Assembly: GCF_047948215.1 (NCBI RefSeq)
Contig: NC_134461.1
Span: forward strand, 84,530,103 to 84,594,102
Direction of reading: 5' to 3'
DNA from: Lycorma delicatula
Lineage: Eukaryota > Arthropoda > Insecta > Hemiptera > Fulgoridae
Length of the DNA stretch: 64,000 nt
A program made the translations under genes and the position numbers. The notes below the pieces were generated by a model. That model saw only the letters and a program-made list of their open reading frames with translations. It had not been told where the DNA came from and did not search any database. Of the stretch, positions 1-30,030 are shown in pieces (positions within the stretch are counted from its first letter, which is position 1; each line of letters begins with the position of its first letter).

Positions 1-144
1 CTGATTTAATAATAATAACATTTAATTTTTATTATAAGACATACCAGAATTTGGAAGAGCATAATGTAAAAAAAATATTGTGCACTTATTTTTAAAAAAG
101 TAGTTTTACATTTTTGTTTTTGATTTTTTTTTTAACTAATGAAG

Positions 145-16830
<16,686 letters not shown>

Positions 16831-16945
16831 TGATAAAAATAAAATATATTTTGTACTTCATTTTGTGGCTATATTACATATGTCGATTAATTCACTTTCA
16901 TTGCTCTACACAATCAATTATAGTACATATTTATGTAAAATATGT

Positions 16946-16951
16946 AATAAA
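16946..16951 (+). terminator. Likely FAM91A1 polyadenylation signal
   Basis: AATAAA about 115 bp after the FAM91A1 stop codon, followed by A-rich sequence. Another AATAAA at 16838 is only 8 bp past the stop and less plausible. The real cleavage site is not visible in sequence alone. Confidence 0.4.
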
Positions 16952-19560
16952 AAAATGAAATGTTTGAAACCTGATCTTGGACAATTAGCTATGGTAACCA
17001 TTTATTTTCAATGAAGAATGAAGAAAGTATGTTACATCCATGGTGGTACCATTTTTAGATGGTCGTATAGCATTACATTGTTTAGCCAGTCTCCCATCTA
17101 TTGCAGGTGAAGGCTGAAATTGAAAGTTATGATATTAATTTGTTTGCTGTTGTTATATCATTCAATGATTTTCAAAGTAATAATGGAATAGTACGTTTAC
17201 ATTATACTCTATATCTAGATACATCCTACAATACTTATCAAATACATTCATCAAATGTTTTTTTTAACAATTCCATGATCAGATATTGTCGTTTCAGTAA
17301 CATATATTGTTGAAGACTGGTAGAATATTGGTTGATAACAATCATTTAGAGTTGCAGACATTCAGTACTTTATCTTTGAAAATTTATGTCAAAAAATTCA
17401 CTATGTGTCATACATTTCCTCAGTATGATTAGCCCTGATGGTTGAGAACTTATCCTTGTAATCTTATTGGTAAGAAAAGATTGAAAAGTATAAAATCCAC
17501 TGAAATTTTTCAGTCTTAGAATGCTCACTTTTTTAGTATTTTCTTTATACTTTTTTTTATATTTATTCATAATATTACTTACTCATTATAAAATCAGCTT
17601 GAAAATAACTGGATTATACATTTATGATTGCAGATGAATTAACATCAGTCTAGCTGTGAATTATTCAACATTCCAGTGCTAGTTTTATCAACATTGTTTT
17701 TTCTATTTCAAATGGTTTAGATTTTATTCATTTTATTTTATATACCACAAAATATATGTTCAAAGAATATTTTCTTGCAAAATTTTAATGTAATAGATGA
17801 AATTAAAATTCAGATAGCCATTTATACCTCATTTATAGCATCAGTTGAAATCTTCCAAGAATGCATAGACAAATACACATCTGATTTTTTGAGTAGAAAA
17901 ATATTAAAATTGAATTAAGAATACTTTTATTCTACTTAACTATTTTCTAATTTCACACTTTCTTTTTGCCCACCTCATGTTCAAAAGACGTCTTTGAATT
18001 CATAACTTGTTCCCCCCAACAAAGGGCAAAATCTGGTTATGATACCAAAGAAAACAAGTTAAACATTGATTTAAATGAGCTTAAATGAATTAATTGACTT
18101 TCCTTAATACCAAAAACATTCTTGTTGCCATAGTTACAGGTTTAAGATTAAGCTTCTTGCACATTATTATATGTACTAAACACTTAATTTGATGCACTTA
18201 ATATTTATAAATAATATTAACTATATTATTATTTTATAACAAAACGTATTTATATAGTTATAATAATATTAATAATTGTGGTAGTAAATATATTATGTAA
18301 AGTAAGAATTGTATATATACACATTGATAAATGAATATATACATAGACTTATTTGTAGATTAAATTGTTACTAATATTTTATTATAAAATAAATATTATT
18401 TACATGTACATATGTATAAATATTTATATGTCATAATGGATTTAACTATTAGAATAATTCTAAAGAAAAATATATAATAGTATTATTATTCCTATTGTCT
18501 TGTCAATTCTGTTTTTAAATATTGTTTTTGAAAGATTTGAATTGAAAATTTAAGTATTTTTATGATTTTTTTTTAATGTTATTAAACATTTAGAAACATG
18601 TAGAATATTTTGATAAATAGACCTTTGTAAAAGTTGGGTTTTCATACAAACATATTGTTTTCTTTATTTTCATGTTAAATACAATTTAAGTAGTAGACTT
18701 CTGGGGAATACAAATCATAAATATTTTTTCACCGATTTATTAATTATGTTTAATTACAATTAGTTTTATGTTATGTATTTGTTGAAAATATCTGTTTTAA
18801 TTTTATCTTTGAAAGAATAATTACTTAAAAAATTTCAGATACTCTTCTACTTGAGAGAATTGAGATTAAATAGTAGATTCACTTTTCTCTGCCTTTTACC
18901 ATAGTCTACACTGTTACTGTATGTTTCTCTCTAGCTGTTTTTTTATTGATCTGGGTAACCCCCTTTACCTTACTCTTGGCCCCTTTCCTTCTTTTAATTT
19001 CAAATACTTGTCCGGTATCTTCCAGTTGCAGATTTTTATATATCAAAACATTGTAGGAAATTACTAAAATTTAACTCTGAATATAATCTAACCAGTGATT
19101 TCTGCTATCTGAATTTTGTCTGGAATTCTTATCCAGTTATTTTTCTTTTTTTTCCTTTTAAGTTGTTCTTATATCATTATTTAAAATCTGGGGTCGTGTT
19201 TTTGTGCTAATTATTGATCATAAAAATTAGTCTTGCTTTATTTAACTTGAAATTTATTTAAGTTGAAACTTTAATCGAAAGAATTAAATTTTTACATGTG
19301 CCAGTAATAAATTGATATTTAATACCAATTGTACTGGTTTGGTTATAATGTATCCAACCCAATTTTCATTTGATGCTTTTTTTTTGACATGAAACATGTT
19401 TAAAATCATATCGAAACATATGGGTACCAGAACAGAAATTTGTAGCATAACGAAAATATTGTCCTGCCATAATAACTCCTTAACTATTAGTTTCAAAGGC
19501 ATAAATGTAGAGTCATTTCATAACTTATATGGTCAGCTTGCCAATATGACTTTGAGTTTG
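16952..19560. other. Intergenic AT-rich sequence, no gene seen
   Basis: Short open frames only (for example 17101-17313), with no homology or splice context. The densest AT stretch is 18180-18480. Confidence 0.5.
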
Positions 19561-19790
19561 TATCACTAGTGAGCGGATTAGTATGGAGGAGGCACTGCAG
19601 GTCAGCCAAAACTGGCTCTCTCACTCATTTCCATTCAGTGTAGGTCATGATTTAGATGTGATAGTGCAGCGATTTGTGTGTTCGTGAGTTTGTCAAGATA
19701 GATCGATTTAAGTAATAGTAAGTGTATTTTGGACAATATTTATATGTAAAAAATTAAAGTAAACATGTAAAAAAGTATAAAAATTCAATA

Positions 19791-20215
19791 TGTCAGCCTC
19801 AGATCGTGCAAAAGCCAGACGGAAATATAAATTATGCATATCGTTGGAAAGGGAGAGCTTATGGGTCACACATAGGTACTCCAGTGTCCAGTGCCAAGCG
19901 AGCAAGACTGTTTCGATGGATCGCAAAGCTGGCATGGCACTAGCGATGTGAGCACCTCTACCGTTGCTAATGGACATAACGAGTGAAGATAACACCCATA
20001 CATCTGTCAAAGACATCCCCAGGCTGATGGATATCAGCATCAGCCGAATTGCGATGCAGGACCATTGGCGTGCAGCGGACAAATGCTTCAAAACGGTATT
20101 TGAAAACAGTACGATTGGTCTATCTTGCAGCGTTTGTGATCAACTTTGGTTCGACATAGATTTAAAGCAGGTGAAAGCAAACAAAACGCTCCAAGTCTGT
20201 AATGTTTCACATTAA
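19791..20215 (+). pseudogene. Helitron replicase N-terminal fragment
   Basis: Opens with MSASDRAKARRKYKLCISLE (19791), a Ser/Arg-Ala rich start common in Helitron proteins. After frame changes it reads AADKCFKTVFEN then CSVCDQLWFDIDLKQ (about 20076-20170). The C..CD.LWF..DLK pattern is typical of the N-terminal zinc-binding part of Helitron Rep/Hel proteins. GC content is higher than the surroundings. It is about 4 kb upstream of, and not continuous with, the larger Helitron relic at 24.2 kb. Confidence 0.6.
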
Positions 20216-20863
20216 ACCAACAGCCGTGAGCCCCAAGAGTCCCACCCGATTTTTTACTGAGATGGATCATGTGATAAGATGCTATCAGGTGTGTCAAAAC
20301 TGTCTATAGACATTTCATGCACATAAAAACTTTGAAATTTTAGTATAAAATTGCTCAACACTTCTGAGGAAACGGACATACAAATCCTGAATCACTTTCA
20401 ATTTTAAATTTTAAATTCTTTAGTGTGTGCATGTGCATGCATATGTGCTTATACATGTGGGTGTGTGCCAGTGTGATTATTGAACTCTTTAGACATACAC
20501 ACTTACTTACCTTTAGTCCAGATACGTCAAATACATGAATGACCAAACTTGGTACAAAAAAAAATCCACTCATTTATTGTTATTATTCAGCTCTTAAAAA
20601 TGATTTATTAGTTCTCTTTGTTTATTTCAGTTACCAGCACAATCGTAACAGATTTTACTGAAATGAACAACAAAATAATTGCTTTAGTTGAGATTATTAA
20701 GGTTCAGATTGATGTATTTACAATTTTGTGTTTTGAAATTTTATGTTTTCTGCAACATTAATTTCTAATATTATTGTTAGTATTTGTTATTAATTATAAA
20801 TTGTCTTGTTATTGTTAGACTTTCATCAGTGATATTCATTCATTTTCATTGTACGAGAAGTTA

Positions 20864-21985
20864 TCTCTAAAGTAAAGACCATTTCATTGTAAAAATATTT
20901 ACACTGAAAACTTTGTAAATATTTTTTTATTTCTCTTAAACTACTTATGCTACTTCTTGCAATTTTTTATATAATCACCACATGAATTAATACATTTATC
21001 ATACATAGCAATATACCAGTTTCAATATAACCTCCCCATAATCTTCTGTTGCCAATCCATTTAGCCACTGATTAACAGTATTTTTAAGTTCATCGTCACC
21101 CGCAAATTACTTTCCGCTCAAAAATTCTTTCAATTTCCCAAACAAATTGTAATCAAAAGGAGCTAAATCCGGACTATATGGTGGATGATTGTAAATTTCC
21201 CATCCAAATGTTCTCGATAAATCATGTGTCAGACCTGTAACATGTGGAAGCATGCATTATCATGCAGCAGGACGATGCCATCGGTCAGCCGCCCCAGTCG
21301 TTGGAATGGCACGCCGTTACTTACATAGAGTTTTGCAGTAGGCTTGTGCATTTATAGTCATTCCATGTGGCATGAAATCAATCAGCAGTATGTCAAACCA
21401 ATCCTAAAAGACTGTGGCCATCTTTTGCATCCAAATGGTTGTGGTTTGACCTTTGTTGGTCTGGTTGGTGATTCAGGATGACGCCATTGACTTGACTGCC
21501 ATTTTCTCTCTAGCGTGTAATGAAAAATCCATGTTTCATCGCCAGTAACAATAAAATTAAGGAACTCTGTCTAGGACCCCCTAGACAGAGTTACCTAGTC
21601 ATTAAGGAACTCTTTTTCTGGTAGGACCTTCCCAAATGTTCATCACACACATTAATTCTGTTATTTCTAAACCTTTCACACCATTTTCATTTGTTTCTTT
21701 CATTCATTACATTATTACCGTACACAGCAACCAACTACCTCTGAATTTCAGCCAGCTTAATATTTTGATGGTTTAAAAATGTATGACTCCACGTACTTCA
21801 CAATCGGCGGCAACATTAATTTTCCTATTCATTTTATAATGTAATAACTCGCACATAATCAAAGATACTACAATTCGACAACTTACAGAAAACAGTCCAA
21901 TGTGTACATTACTAGCCTGGCCATGAATGACACAGGTTTGCTAACCTTAAGGAGAGAAATTTCCAGCGGTCTTTACTTTAGAGAT
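20864..21985 (-). mobile_element. Mariner-family element with intact TIRs, dead transposase
   Basis: The 17 bp ends (TCTCTAAAGTAAAGACC at 20864 and its complement to 21985) are flanked by TA on both sides (20862-20863, 21986-21987). On the minus strand, PPYSPDLAPFDYNLFGKLKE (about 21185-21130) is the region of the third catalytic Asp. It is followed by DDELKNTVNQWLNGLATEDY near the C-terminus. Several frameshifts break it upstream. About 1.12 kb. Confidence 0.85.
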
Positions 21986-21989
21986 ATCC

Positions 21990-24200
21990 CTCTTATATAA
22001 TGGCAGTTATCAGCATGCATGGTTAAACATAAACACACTCCCAAATTCACATATGTTCTATCTATATATTCCATTGTAAATGTTAATTTTTTCTTTTAGC
22101 TATTAGCACAATATCTGAAAAAGAAAAGAATTGTTCAAATGATGAATAACTTATTGAACAGTAGTTTCTTAGGTCACTCTATCATGACTTTTTAACACTG
22201 TGGGAATGAGAAGTAACTAAACATTTATGTTTCAATGTTTATTGTTGTTTATTTTATTTAAAATAGTTATTGAATTTCACATCCTGCCTTATAATTTTAT
22301 TATATTCATTGAGATATATTGCATACTCTTTGCAAGATTCATGCAGCATATTTCTTTACATTTGATAGTACATAAATAAAATGTTTATTTCATATCATAT
22401 TTGTAATTTCTTACCACAATTGAGTATGTTTAATATAGAAAAACATTAAAAAAAATGAGTGATATTTATGCATGAACTTGGTGACAACTTTTTTTTTATT
22501 TTAGGTGAATTATGTTGTTTCTAATAATTTTAATTAATCTTTGTAATTAAAAGAAAGTTTTCATTGTGTGGAAACATGTGATATGTATCATTAAAACAAA
22601 ACTGTTCACTCGGCAAAATGGAACTAATTCACAGCTTGTTTGTAATTTAACCTTTCTCATGAAGACTCTTTACTTTGTCATTTAGTTCATCGTTATTAGT
22701 TTCCAATGCTCTAACACAGATTCTTAGCTTGTTTACGTGTAGGTGATGGTACTCCAGATGATTCAAGTGACATGAATTATTCATACATGCTCTGTTTTAA
22801 TTTCTGAAATAATTCAGTACACTTGATTTAATTTCTCCAATATGTAAGTTTTTATTTTAATTCATTTATCATGAATTTTGAAGAAGAGAAGTTTACTCAG
22901 GAAAATCTTAACTGGCACATTTTTCAATTCCCTATTATTTTAAGTTTTCTTTGTCCTAAAATATTTCAGTGGTAATGATAAACGCAATTAGTTTTCTTTA
23001 GCAGTTTGTTTGTTTTTTAGTTCACCTGGAAGTGTCAGTCTTCTCAAGAAATCACACTTCATTAAGTTTTTATATTGATCATATCCATAATAAACTTATA
23101 TCCGTTAATTTGAAAAAGATATACATTTGAATTTTCTGCAGACTGTAGTTTTCAATATGACTGACTGTAATTGTATTATCATAATTGTTCAGCATCTATT
23201 TTTTTACTGATAAATAAAAGAAAGCAAATACAATTCAGTCAGCATCCATCGCAGAATTATTTTTTCACTTTTTTATTATATTTTAGTTATTATTTTTATT
23301 ATGTATGTATTTTAAGAAATGAAATTCTACTTCGTAACTAATACATTCCAGTTTTTATCAATATTTTCTGATATTTACTTGTAGAATAAAATGCATTTTG
23401 ACTGATTTTAACTAATTTGACTATTATTGTATATTATTTTATTCAAATATATCTTATTTATTTGTTTATATATTTATTTATTATTCTCGTAAATTCAGTC
23501 TCCAGTTACAGTTACTATCCCAATTTTTTTATGGTAAAATAGATTTATGTTATTTTAGTCCAATATCTTATTAACAGAAGAAATAAAAGTTCACTAAAGG
23601 TGTCAGTCTTTTTCCATTAATATTCAATATATATGCAGCAAGCTAAAAGTCAATTTCCCCTACACGTACATTTAAATTACATAACAGGTGAGAAATTCTG
23701 GTTTTGCTGACTATGATAATCAACTGGTATGATTCCAATTAAAATGTTATTATGTTAATTTCTATGTGGTTTGAAAAAATGAGGCTTAAATACGTATAGC
23801 AAGAAAAAATTTGTATATATAATGGATAAATTTTTATCCATGTTTCTTGTATAACTAAGAATTTATTTCATCTTGAAAAAATAATGTTAAAAAGATAATG
23901 CTTCAATGTGTGCATATGTAGTAGGCTCTTCACTGGGTGGTGAACATGTAGTGCTTCAGGCAACAACTAAATTCAGTCGACTTAATCACAAGAGCATTGC
24001 TGCCGATACCTGTTAATTATTGAATATTAAACAATTTTAATTCATTCTTTGATATACATATAGTAGTTAGGTTAATGTAGTTGTATTTGATTTATCTGGT
24101 AATATGATATATTGGTTTTGTGATAGGCGATCAATATTTTATTATTCAAATCTATTTATCTATCTATTCTGGCGGTATTTGTTGAGTTCTTTTACTAAAA
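21990..24200. other. Intergenic AT-rich sequence, nothing recognised
   Basis: No coding, RNA or element signature that I could support. Only simple A/T-rich runs. Confidence 0.5.
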
Positions 24201-24239
24201 TCATGCTGAAATGAAGAGAAATAATATTGGTAGAAAATC

Positions 24240-27200
24240 TACAGATGTGAGGTGAATGTCTACATCGCATTTACATGAGATTATGGAAGAATGTGAGGCT
24301 TGATTTTCTCAAATGAGATCATCTATGTCTTCACAACATGCTTTTGACATTACACCAAATGAACAATTACGATTAATTCAACAAAGCAAAATTTTTTTTT
24401 CTAACAATGTACGTCTAGTTATACAATATAGGAAAGCCACTTTAAAATTCAGATCTGCATTTGAATATGATACTCGTTTGGATTATATTAAAAGTAAGAT
24501 TTACAAATTGTTGCAATGGTTAAAATATGTAATCATTCTTTTGCGAAAAAATAGAAAGATGAAACACCGTTCTGATGGGAAAGTTTCACTTCCTGCATTA
24601 ATGAGCTGCCAGAACCTCTCAAGAGTTTAGTTTTAGAATCTTATCCTTAGTCAAAAAATGTTCTCAATAATGTTAGACAATACAACACTTTATTTCAGAT
24701 GACTTGTTTCGGTACTAAACAAATTATAGAGGGAATTTTATGCATACATTTAAAATTCAAGGTCAAGTTTACCATCGCATAAGAAGTTTATTCCCAGCAC
24801 CTGGTGTCGATCACAAATTTTTACAAATTTACTTCCTTTCTGATGCTGCTCAAACTGCTCTTCATACTAATAATACCACTTAGGAACTAATAATACCACT
24901 TCAGCAAGTTTTGCTGGAACATATTAATTTGATCAGAGAGTTTAAATGCAATCTTGACAGCAAACCTTTAGGTAATGTAGAAGATTTTAAATTAATAATT
25001 CACGCTGATCATTTACCTTTTAATCAGTATAGGGGTCACTATAATGTTCCAACTAATGAAGTTTCTGTTTTAATGGTCAATGAAGATAAAGGACCTAGAA
25101 ATACAATCTTACATTGTCGTGATGGTCAAATGTAACGTGTGTCTGAGCTTCATCGCCCTTATGATCCTTTACAACTTCCCCTTATGTTTTCAAAGGGTGA
25201 AGAAAGTTATTATGTAATTATACCGCTAAATAATAATGAACAAAATAAAACAGTTTTCTGCTTTTCATTTTATGCTTGTCAACTTATGGCTCAAGATAAC
25301 TGACAATTTTTTATATTATTACAGAAACTTATTTAATCACTATTGTGTTGACATGGTGGCCAAAATTATCACTGAAAGAAGCCTTTACTTGTAATAACCA
25401 AAAAAAATTACTTGCTGATGATTACATTCATCTTTGAGATGCTGTGCAACAAGACACCAATGTTAATGCTAATAACTGGGTCAAAGTGTCATACTTCCCT
25501 CATCTTTAACTGGTTTATCAAACTGTATGCATGATAAATCTGAAAATGCTATTACATACATGCGTAAACATGGGCGTTTAGATTCATTTATAACTTTTAT
25601 ATAACTCTGAATAGCCAGAAATAAAAAACTAATTATTCAAAAATCTACTGATAGATGCAATATTATATCCAGAGTTTTTCATTTGAAAATGAAAAAACTC
25701 GTAGACCTTATTAACAAAAAAAAATATTTTTTACAATCGGCTACACGCTAAATGTCAAGAGGCAAAAACGAGGCTTACCTCATTGTCAGATATTAGTATG
25801 GTTGTTAATTAAAATATGACCTGATGAAATTGATCTTAACATACCTGCTGAATTCCTTGATAGAAATGTTGACCCATTACTATATGACATCGTTTATAAA
25901 CTTATGTGTCATGAACCATGTGGTAATGTAAATAGGTCATCACCATGCATGATTAATGTTCAAAAAAGGATCCTCGAATTTACATTTGCAACACCCAAAC
26001 TGCAGATGAAGGTTACCTGACTTATCACAGTAGAAGTCCAGAGCACGAAGGTCATACAACAACTTTAAACATGCAAGATAAAATAATTGATATTGATAAT
26101 AAATGGGTTGTCCCACATTGTCCACTATTGTCATGTTGCTTAAATGCCCACATAAATGTTGAATTTTGCAACTCCATGCAAGCGATTTGATATATTACCA
26201 AAGGTTCATATCAAGCAAGGTTTTTGGTTCAAAATGAAAGATGAATTGAATCAGTACATTATTGGCAGGTATGTACATACATCTGAGGTCAATTGGCGAT
26301 TTTTTGTTTCCAATACAACTACGTTATCCCACTATTGTTCACTTAGCGGTTCACTTAGAAAACTATCAATTTATTTATTTCACTGAACAAAATCTCCAAC
26401 GAGTCTTTGAAAGTCCACAGAAGACCCACTCTTATTACTTTTTTTGAGCTTTGTCAGTCCGATGACTTCGCTAAGACACTATTATATCCTGAAGTTCCTA
26501 GATACTGTACCTATAATAATAACAACTTTAGCAGAAGAAAGCACGAAACTAACATCGAAGGATTCCTGGAATCAAAAAGGATGCTGCTCTGAGTAGAGTA
26601 TATACAATTCACCCAAACCAAAGTGAATCCTTTCATCTGCATATGTTCAATAACATACGCAGATGAAATGATGTGTTACCAATGCTAACACATCATAAGC
26701 TATTAATGCTTGTGATACAGTGTTAAGACTTTCTTTCGACATCGATGAACAGAAAGAATTTGTAAGTATTAATCTTTCTAAATCAGTATCAGATCAATGT
26801 CAAGTGTTTGATGATATTAATGACAGTATTGCTAGCAACAACCCTAAGATTTTTTTTCTTAGATGCTCCTGGAGGCATTGGGAAAACTTTCTTATTCAAA
26901 CCGCTTCTCACTCAACTAATAATGTTGCAATTGGTATAGCATCATCAGGAGTAGCTGCTACAATTATAAATGGTGGGAGAACTATACATTCCACTTTTAA
27001 GTTACCGTTAAATGTTGCATGTGGGCAAGAATCTGTTTGTTCTATTCATAAAAATGGTTCATTTGGACAAGTTTTGCAAGATACTTAACTTAAAGAGTGG
27101 GATAAATGCACAATGATTCATCAAGCTCATATTGAAGCCATTGATTGACTCCTTTGAGATTTTAAATCGTGCAGTAAATTAAAGGGTGTTATAACTTTCA

Positions 27201-28184
27201 TGTTTGCTGGAGACATGTTCTCTGGTAAAAATTGCCTGTCATGAGAGGAACTACAGCTGATGTTGTTCAGGCATGCCTTAAATCATCACCCGTATGGAAA
27301 TTTGTTCATGTTATTAACTTATGAACTAATATGAGAGTTCATCTTGGGGTGGCAATGCTAACTTTCCCTTACAACCACTAAACACTGGAAATGGAACTCT
27401 TCCTCACAATGATGTTTACATTTCTATCAATGGAAACATCGTTATTGTTGTATATAATGGATGATCTTATTTTCACTTTTTATCGAGAAATTAGTAAGCT
27501 TTAATAAAACCATACGAGTGACTTAGCAAAAAATCTATCATAACTCCTCAAAATATTTCTGCATTTTAAATTAATAATATGATTTTAGAAAAAGTTGAAG
27601 GGCAGAGCAAGGAGTATCAATCTGTAGATTCTGTAATCAATACTGAAAATGCAGTCCTATATCCTCCAACATTTTTTAATTCTCTATTCCTGCAGGTTTT
27701 CCAGCTCATAGTCTCAGTCTTAAAATAAGAGTTACAATTATTTTACTATGAAACCTTAACCCTCCCTCCAAGGTTAAGTAATGGCATGAGGTTACAGATA
27801 AAAACTATGCAAAATCACATCATTGAGGCTACTATTTTGAGAGGTCCAGCTGCAAGAGAGCTTGTTTGTGTTCTTATACCCCACATCACAATGATCCCAA
27901 CAGACTTACCATTTTGATTCAAGAGGCTGCACTTCTCTATAAAACTTTAGTTTGCTAAAACACTTAATAAAGCACAAGGTCAGACATTCAAACACATTGG
28001 TATTGATTTATGATCAGACTGTTTTTCTCATGGACAGTTATGTTGAACTTTCCAGAACTGGTAATTCGGAAGGTCAATACATTCTGCTACCAGAAAATTA
28101 AAACTTCACAAAAAGATATCTTATATCTGGAATTTAATACTGTTAGAAAATGAGTTGGCTGCATTATAATCTCGGGTGAAACCA

Positions 28185-28190
<6 letters not shown>
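24240..28190 (+). mobile_element. Dead autonomous Helitron (Rep + PIF1-like helicase)
   Basis: Many frames, one direction, in Helitron order. GKVSLPAL (~24580). EDFKLIIHADHLPFNQYRGH (~24990). LHRPYDPLQLPLMFSKGE (~25150), the classic replicase block. RVFHLKMKKLVDLINKK (~25670). The HUH block read as GLPHCQILVWL (25766-25800). VHLAVHLENYQFIYFTEQN (~26340). FFELCQSDDFAKTLLYPEVP (~26440). Walker A DAPGGIGKTF (~26862). IGIASSGVAATIINGGRTIH (~26935). WDKCTMIHQAHIEAID (~27099). LNKAQGQTFKHIGIDL (~27964) near the end. HUH has become H-C-Q, the two-Tyr motif keeps one Tyr (YITKG, ~26190), and the helicase DE box reads DK. Dozens of stops. Ends of the element are not resolved. Confidence 0.85.

Positions 28191-28191
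<1 letters not shown>

Positions 28192-28223
<32 letters not shown>
28192..28223. repeat. AT microsatellite
   Basis: Sixteen or so AT dinucleotides directly after the end of the Helitron coding homology. Confidence 0.95.
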
Positions 28224-28226
<3 letters not shown>

Positions 28227-28392
28227 TTTTAAAGTAATAATTTTAATAACTACTCCTCTGTATCAGTACAAATTAATTTATATTTAATAGATCAACCCTA
28301 AGTATAGAACAATTGAAATAGAATGACTTACCTTATTTCATTATACAAAAAACACTTTCACGAATTTGATTCACGTCATCAGCTACATACAT

Positions 28393-29045
28393 TATATATA
28401 TATATATATATTACAAAACCATCAAAAACTTGTAATCCATGACAACATACAGTCCATTCAATTATAATTTTATGTTAAAAATATTTTTAAATCTAATTAA
28501 ATTTAACTTATACTTTAAAACCATACAAAAATTTTAAATTATAATCCCAGCAAGAGATAAAAAAAAAGTATAAAATTTTAAAAATATATAAAAAATTGTT
28601 TAAAATTACAAAGATCAATTAATTAAAATTAAACAAGTCAAAATTAATTGTAAAAATGTAATTAAAACAAAGTAAAAATGCATAATTAAAAATAAATAAA
28701 ACAAAAACTTAAGCAAAACACATGAAATAGCTAGCACATGACTTTACTTTGCTTAAGTTTTTGTTTTATTTTAAAATTTTTAATAATATATTTTTATCTT
28801 TTTTTAATTTTAATTAATTGATCTTTGTAATTTTTAAAAATTTTTTATATTTTTAAATTTTATGTTTTTTATCTCTTGTTGGGATATAATTTTAAATTTT
28901 TAATTTAAATAAAAGGTTTAAAATTTTTGTATGGTTTTAAACTATAAGTTAAATTAAATTTAAAAACTAAAAAAAAATTTAATAAGTTTTAAAAATATTA
29001 TTGAATGGGAAGAGTATATTGTCACGGATTACAAGTTTTTGATGG

Positions 29046-29099
<54 letters not shown>
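28393..29099. mobile_element. Foldback element (~303 bp arms) bounded by AT microsatellites
   Basis: The left arm 28415-28717 and right arm 28748-29049 are inverted, diverged copies, with a loop of about 30 bp. Shared blocks in mirror order include AAAACCATCAAAAACTTGTA, TTTAAAACCATACAAAAATT, TACAAAGATCAATTAATTAA and ACAAAAACTTAAGCAAA. There is no coding capacity. (TA)n at 28393-28411 touches the left arm and a 50 bp (AT)n at 29050-29099 touches the right arm. Its class is unknown. Confidence 0.85.
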
Positions 29100-29104
<5 letters not shown>

Positions 29105-29225
29105 CAACACCCAGCAAAAACTACTGAAGATAAATTTATGAAAATTTGTGTAAATTTTCTACTTATGATGTAAGTGCATATGAAGAAAATCCAGTATGAA
29201 ATTTTAAGTTTAATGGGTTAAAATG

Positions 29226-29505
29226 GAGAACAATGAAATTTTTTTTTTTTAATTTCTCGGTAACAAACATAGATATCTCCTTAATTTTTGGTGTGTATAA
29301 TGTTCGTATGAAAATCTAAAAACTGATTTCTACATTTTTTGAAGTTCAGAGATTAAATGGATTGATTTTTTTAAACCCAACAATTTTTTTTTTTTTTTAA
29401 TTGCTTGGTAACAAATGAAGATATCAACTTGATTTTTGGTGTGAGTCATTTTTATGTGAATATCTAAAGACAAGTTTTTAGATTTTTGGAAATTGGACTG
29501 AAAGG
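29226..29505. repeat. Degenerate ~125 bp tandem duplication
   Basis: GGTAACAAACATAGATATCT..TTTTTGGTGTG..AAAATCTAAA (about 29226-29350) recurs as GGTAACAAATGAAGATATC..TTTTTGGTGTG..ATATCTAAA (about 29380-29505). Each unit is preceded by a T-run. Confidence 0.7.
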
Positions 29506-29839
29506 AGTGAAGAAAGGTAAAAGAATTTTGAACAATTATTACAAAATTTCCCCATACCCGACTATACTAAACAAGACATTCAGTTGATTTGGACTTGCAA
29601 ATATTTTTTAGATAATTACCTAAAAACCATTTTTGGTTTTTTTCTATTTTCAATTTTTTAAGGAATGAGATTGTGCAGTGTGGTGTTTTAACCAACACAG
29701 CCACTGCTACTGTTATTGTATGTGTAATGCAACTGGCTGTACCTGCCTACTTGACTAAAAAACATAAATTTAAAAATAATTGACCGTGATGGGAAACCCA
29801 CGTAACCATATGGAGCAGGTGAAGTGGCGACAGGAAGCT

Positions 29840-30030
29840 AGTAACAATTTATCTTATCCTGATGATATACTTCTACTGACAGACCATTTAAAAGATTTAC
29901 AGTATCCATTTGAACACTTGAAATAGTAGTAAATGTGTTTCAGACTAAATCTCAAAAAGAGAAAATTAATGATGCCAAAAATTACAAACATTGACACTAT
30001 TTCAAGAGTTTTTCAGCTCATAAATTGAGA
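29840..30030 (+). pseudogene. LINE reverse-transcriptase scrap
   Basis: YPDDILLLTDHLKDLQYPFE (starting near 29855) followed by FRLNLKKRKLMMPK resembles the F/YADD catalytic box and downstream motif of non-LTR reverse transcriptases (consensus YADDI.LL...L.DLQ..L). The first Ala is Pro, and no other RT motif is readable nearby. Confidence 0.55.

Noticed and set aside
18180..18480. AT-rich block as a possible origin or matrix attachment site
   Set aside because: High AT content alone is ordinary here and no specific motif supports it.
29226..29505. Possible CRISPR-like repeats
   Set aside because: Only two degenerate tandem units in a eukaryotic genome, without regular spacers.
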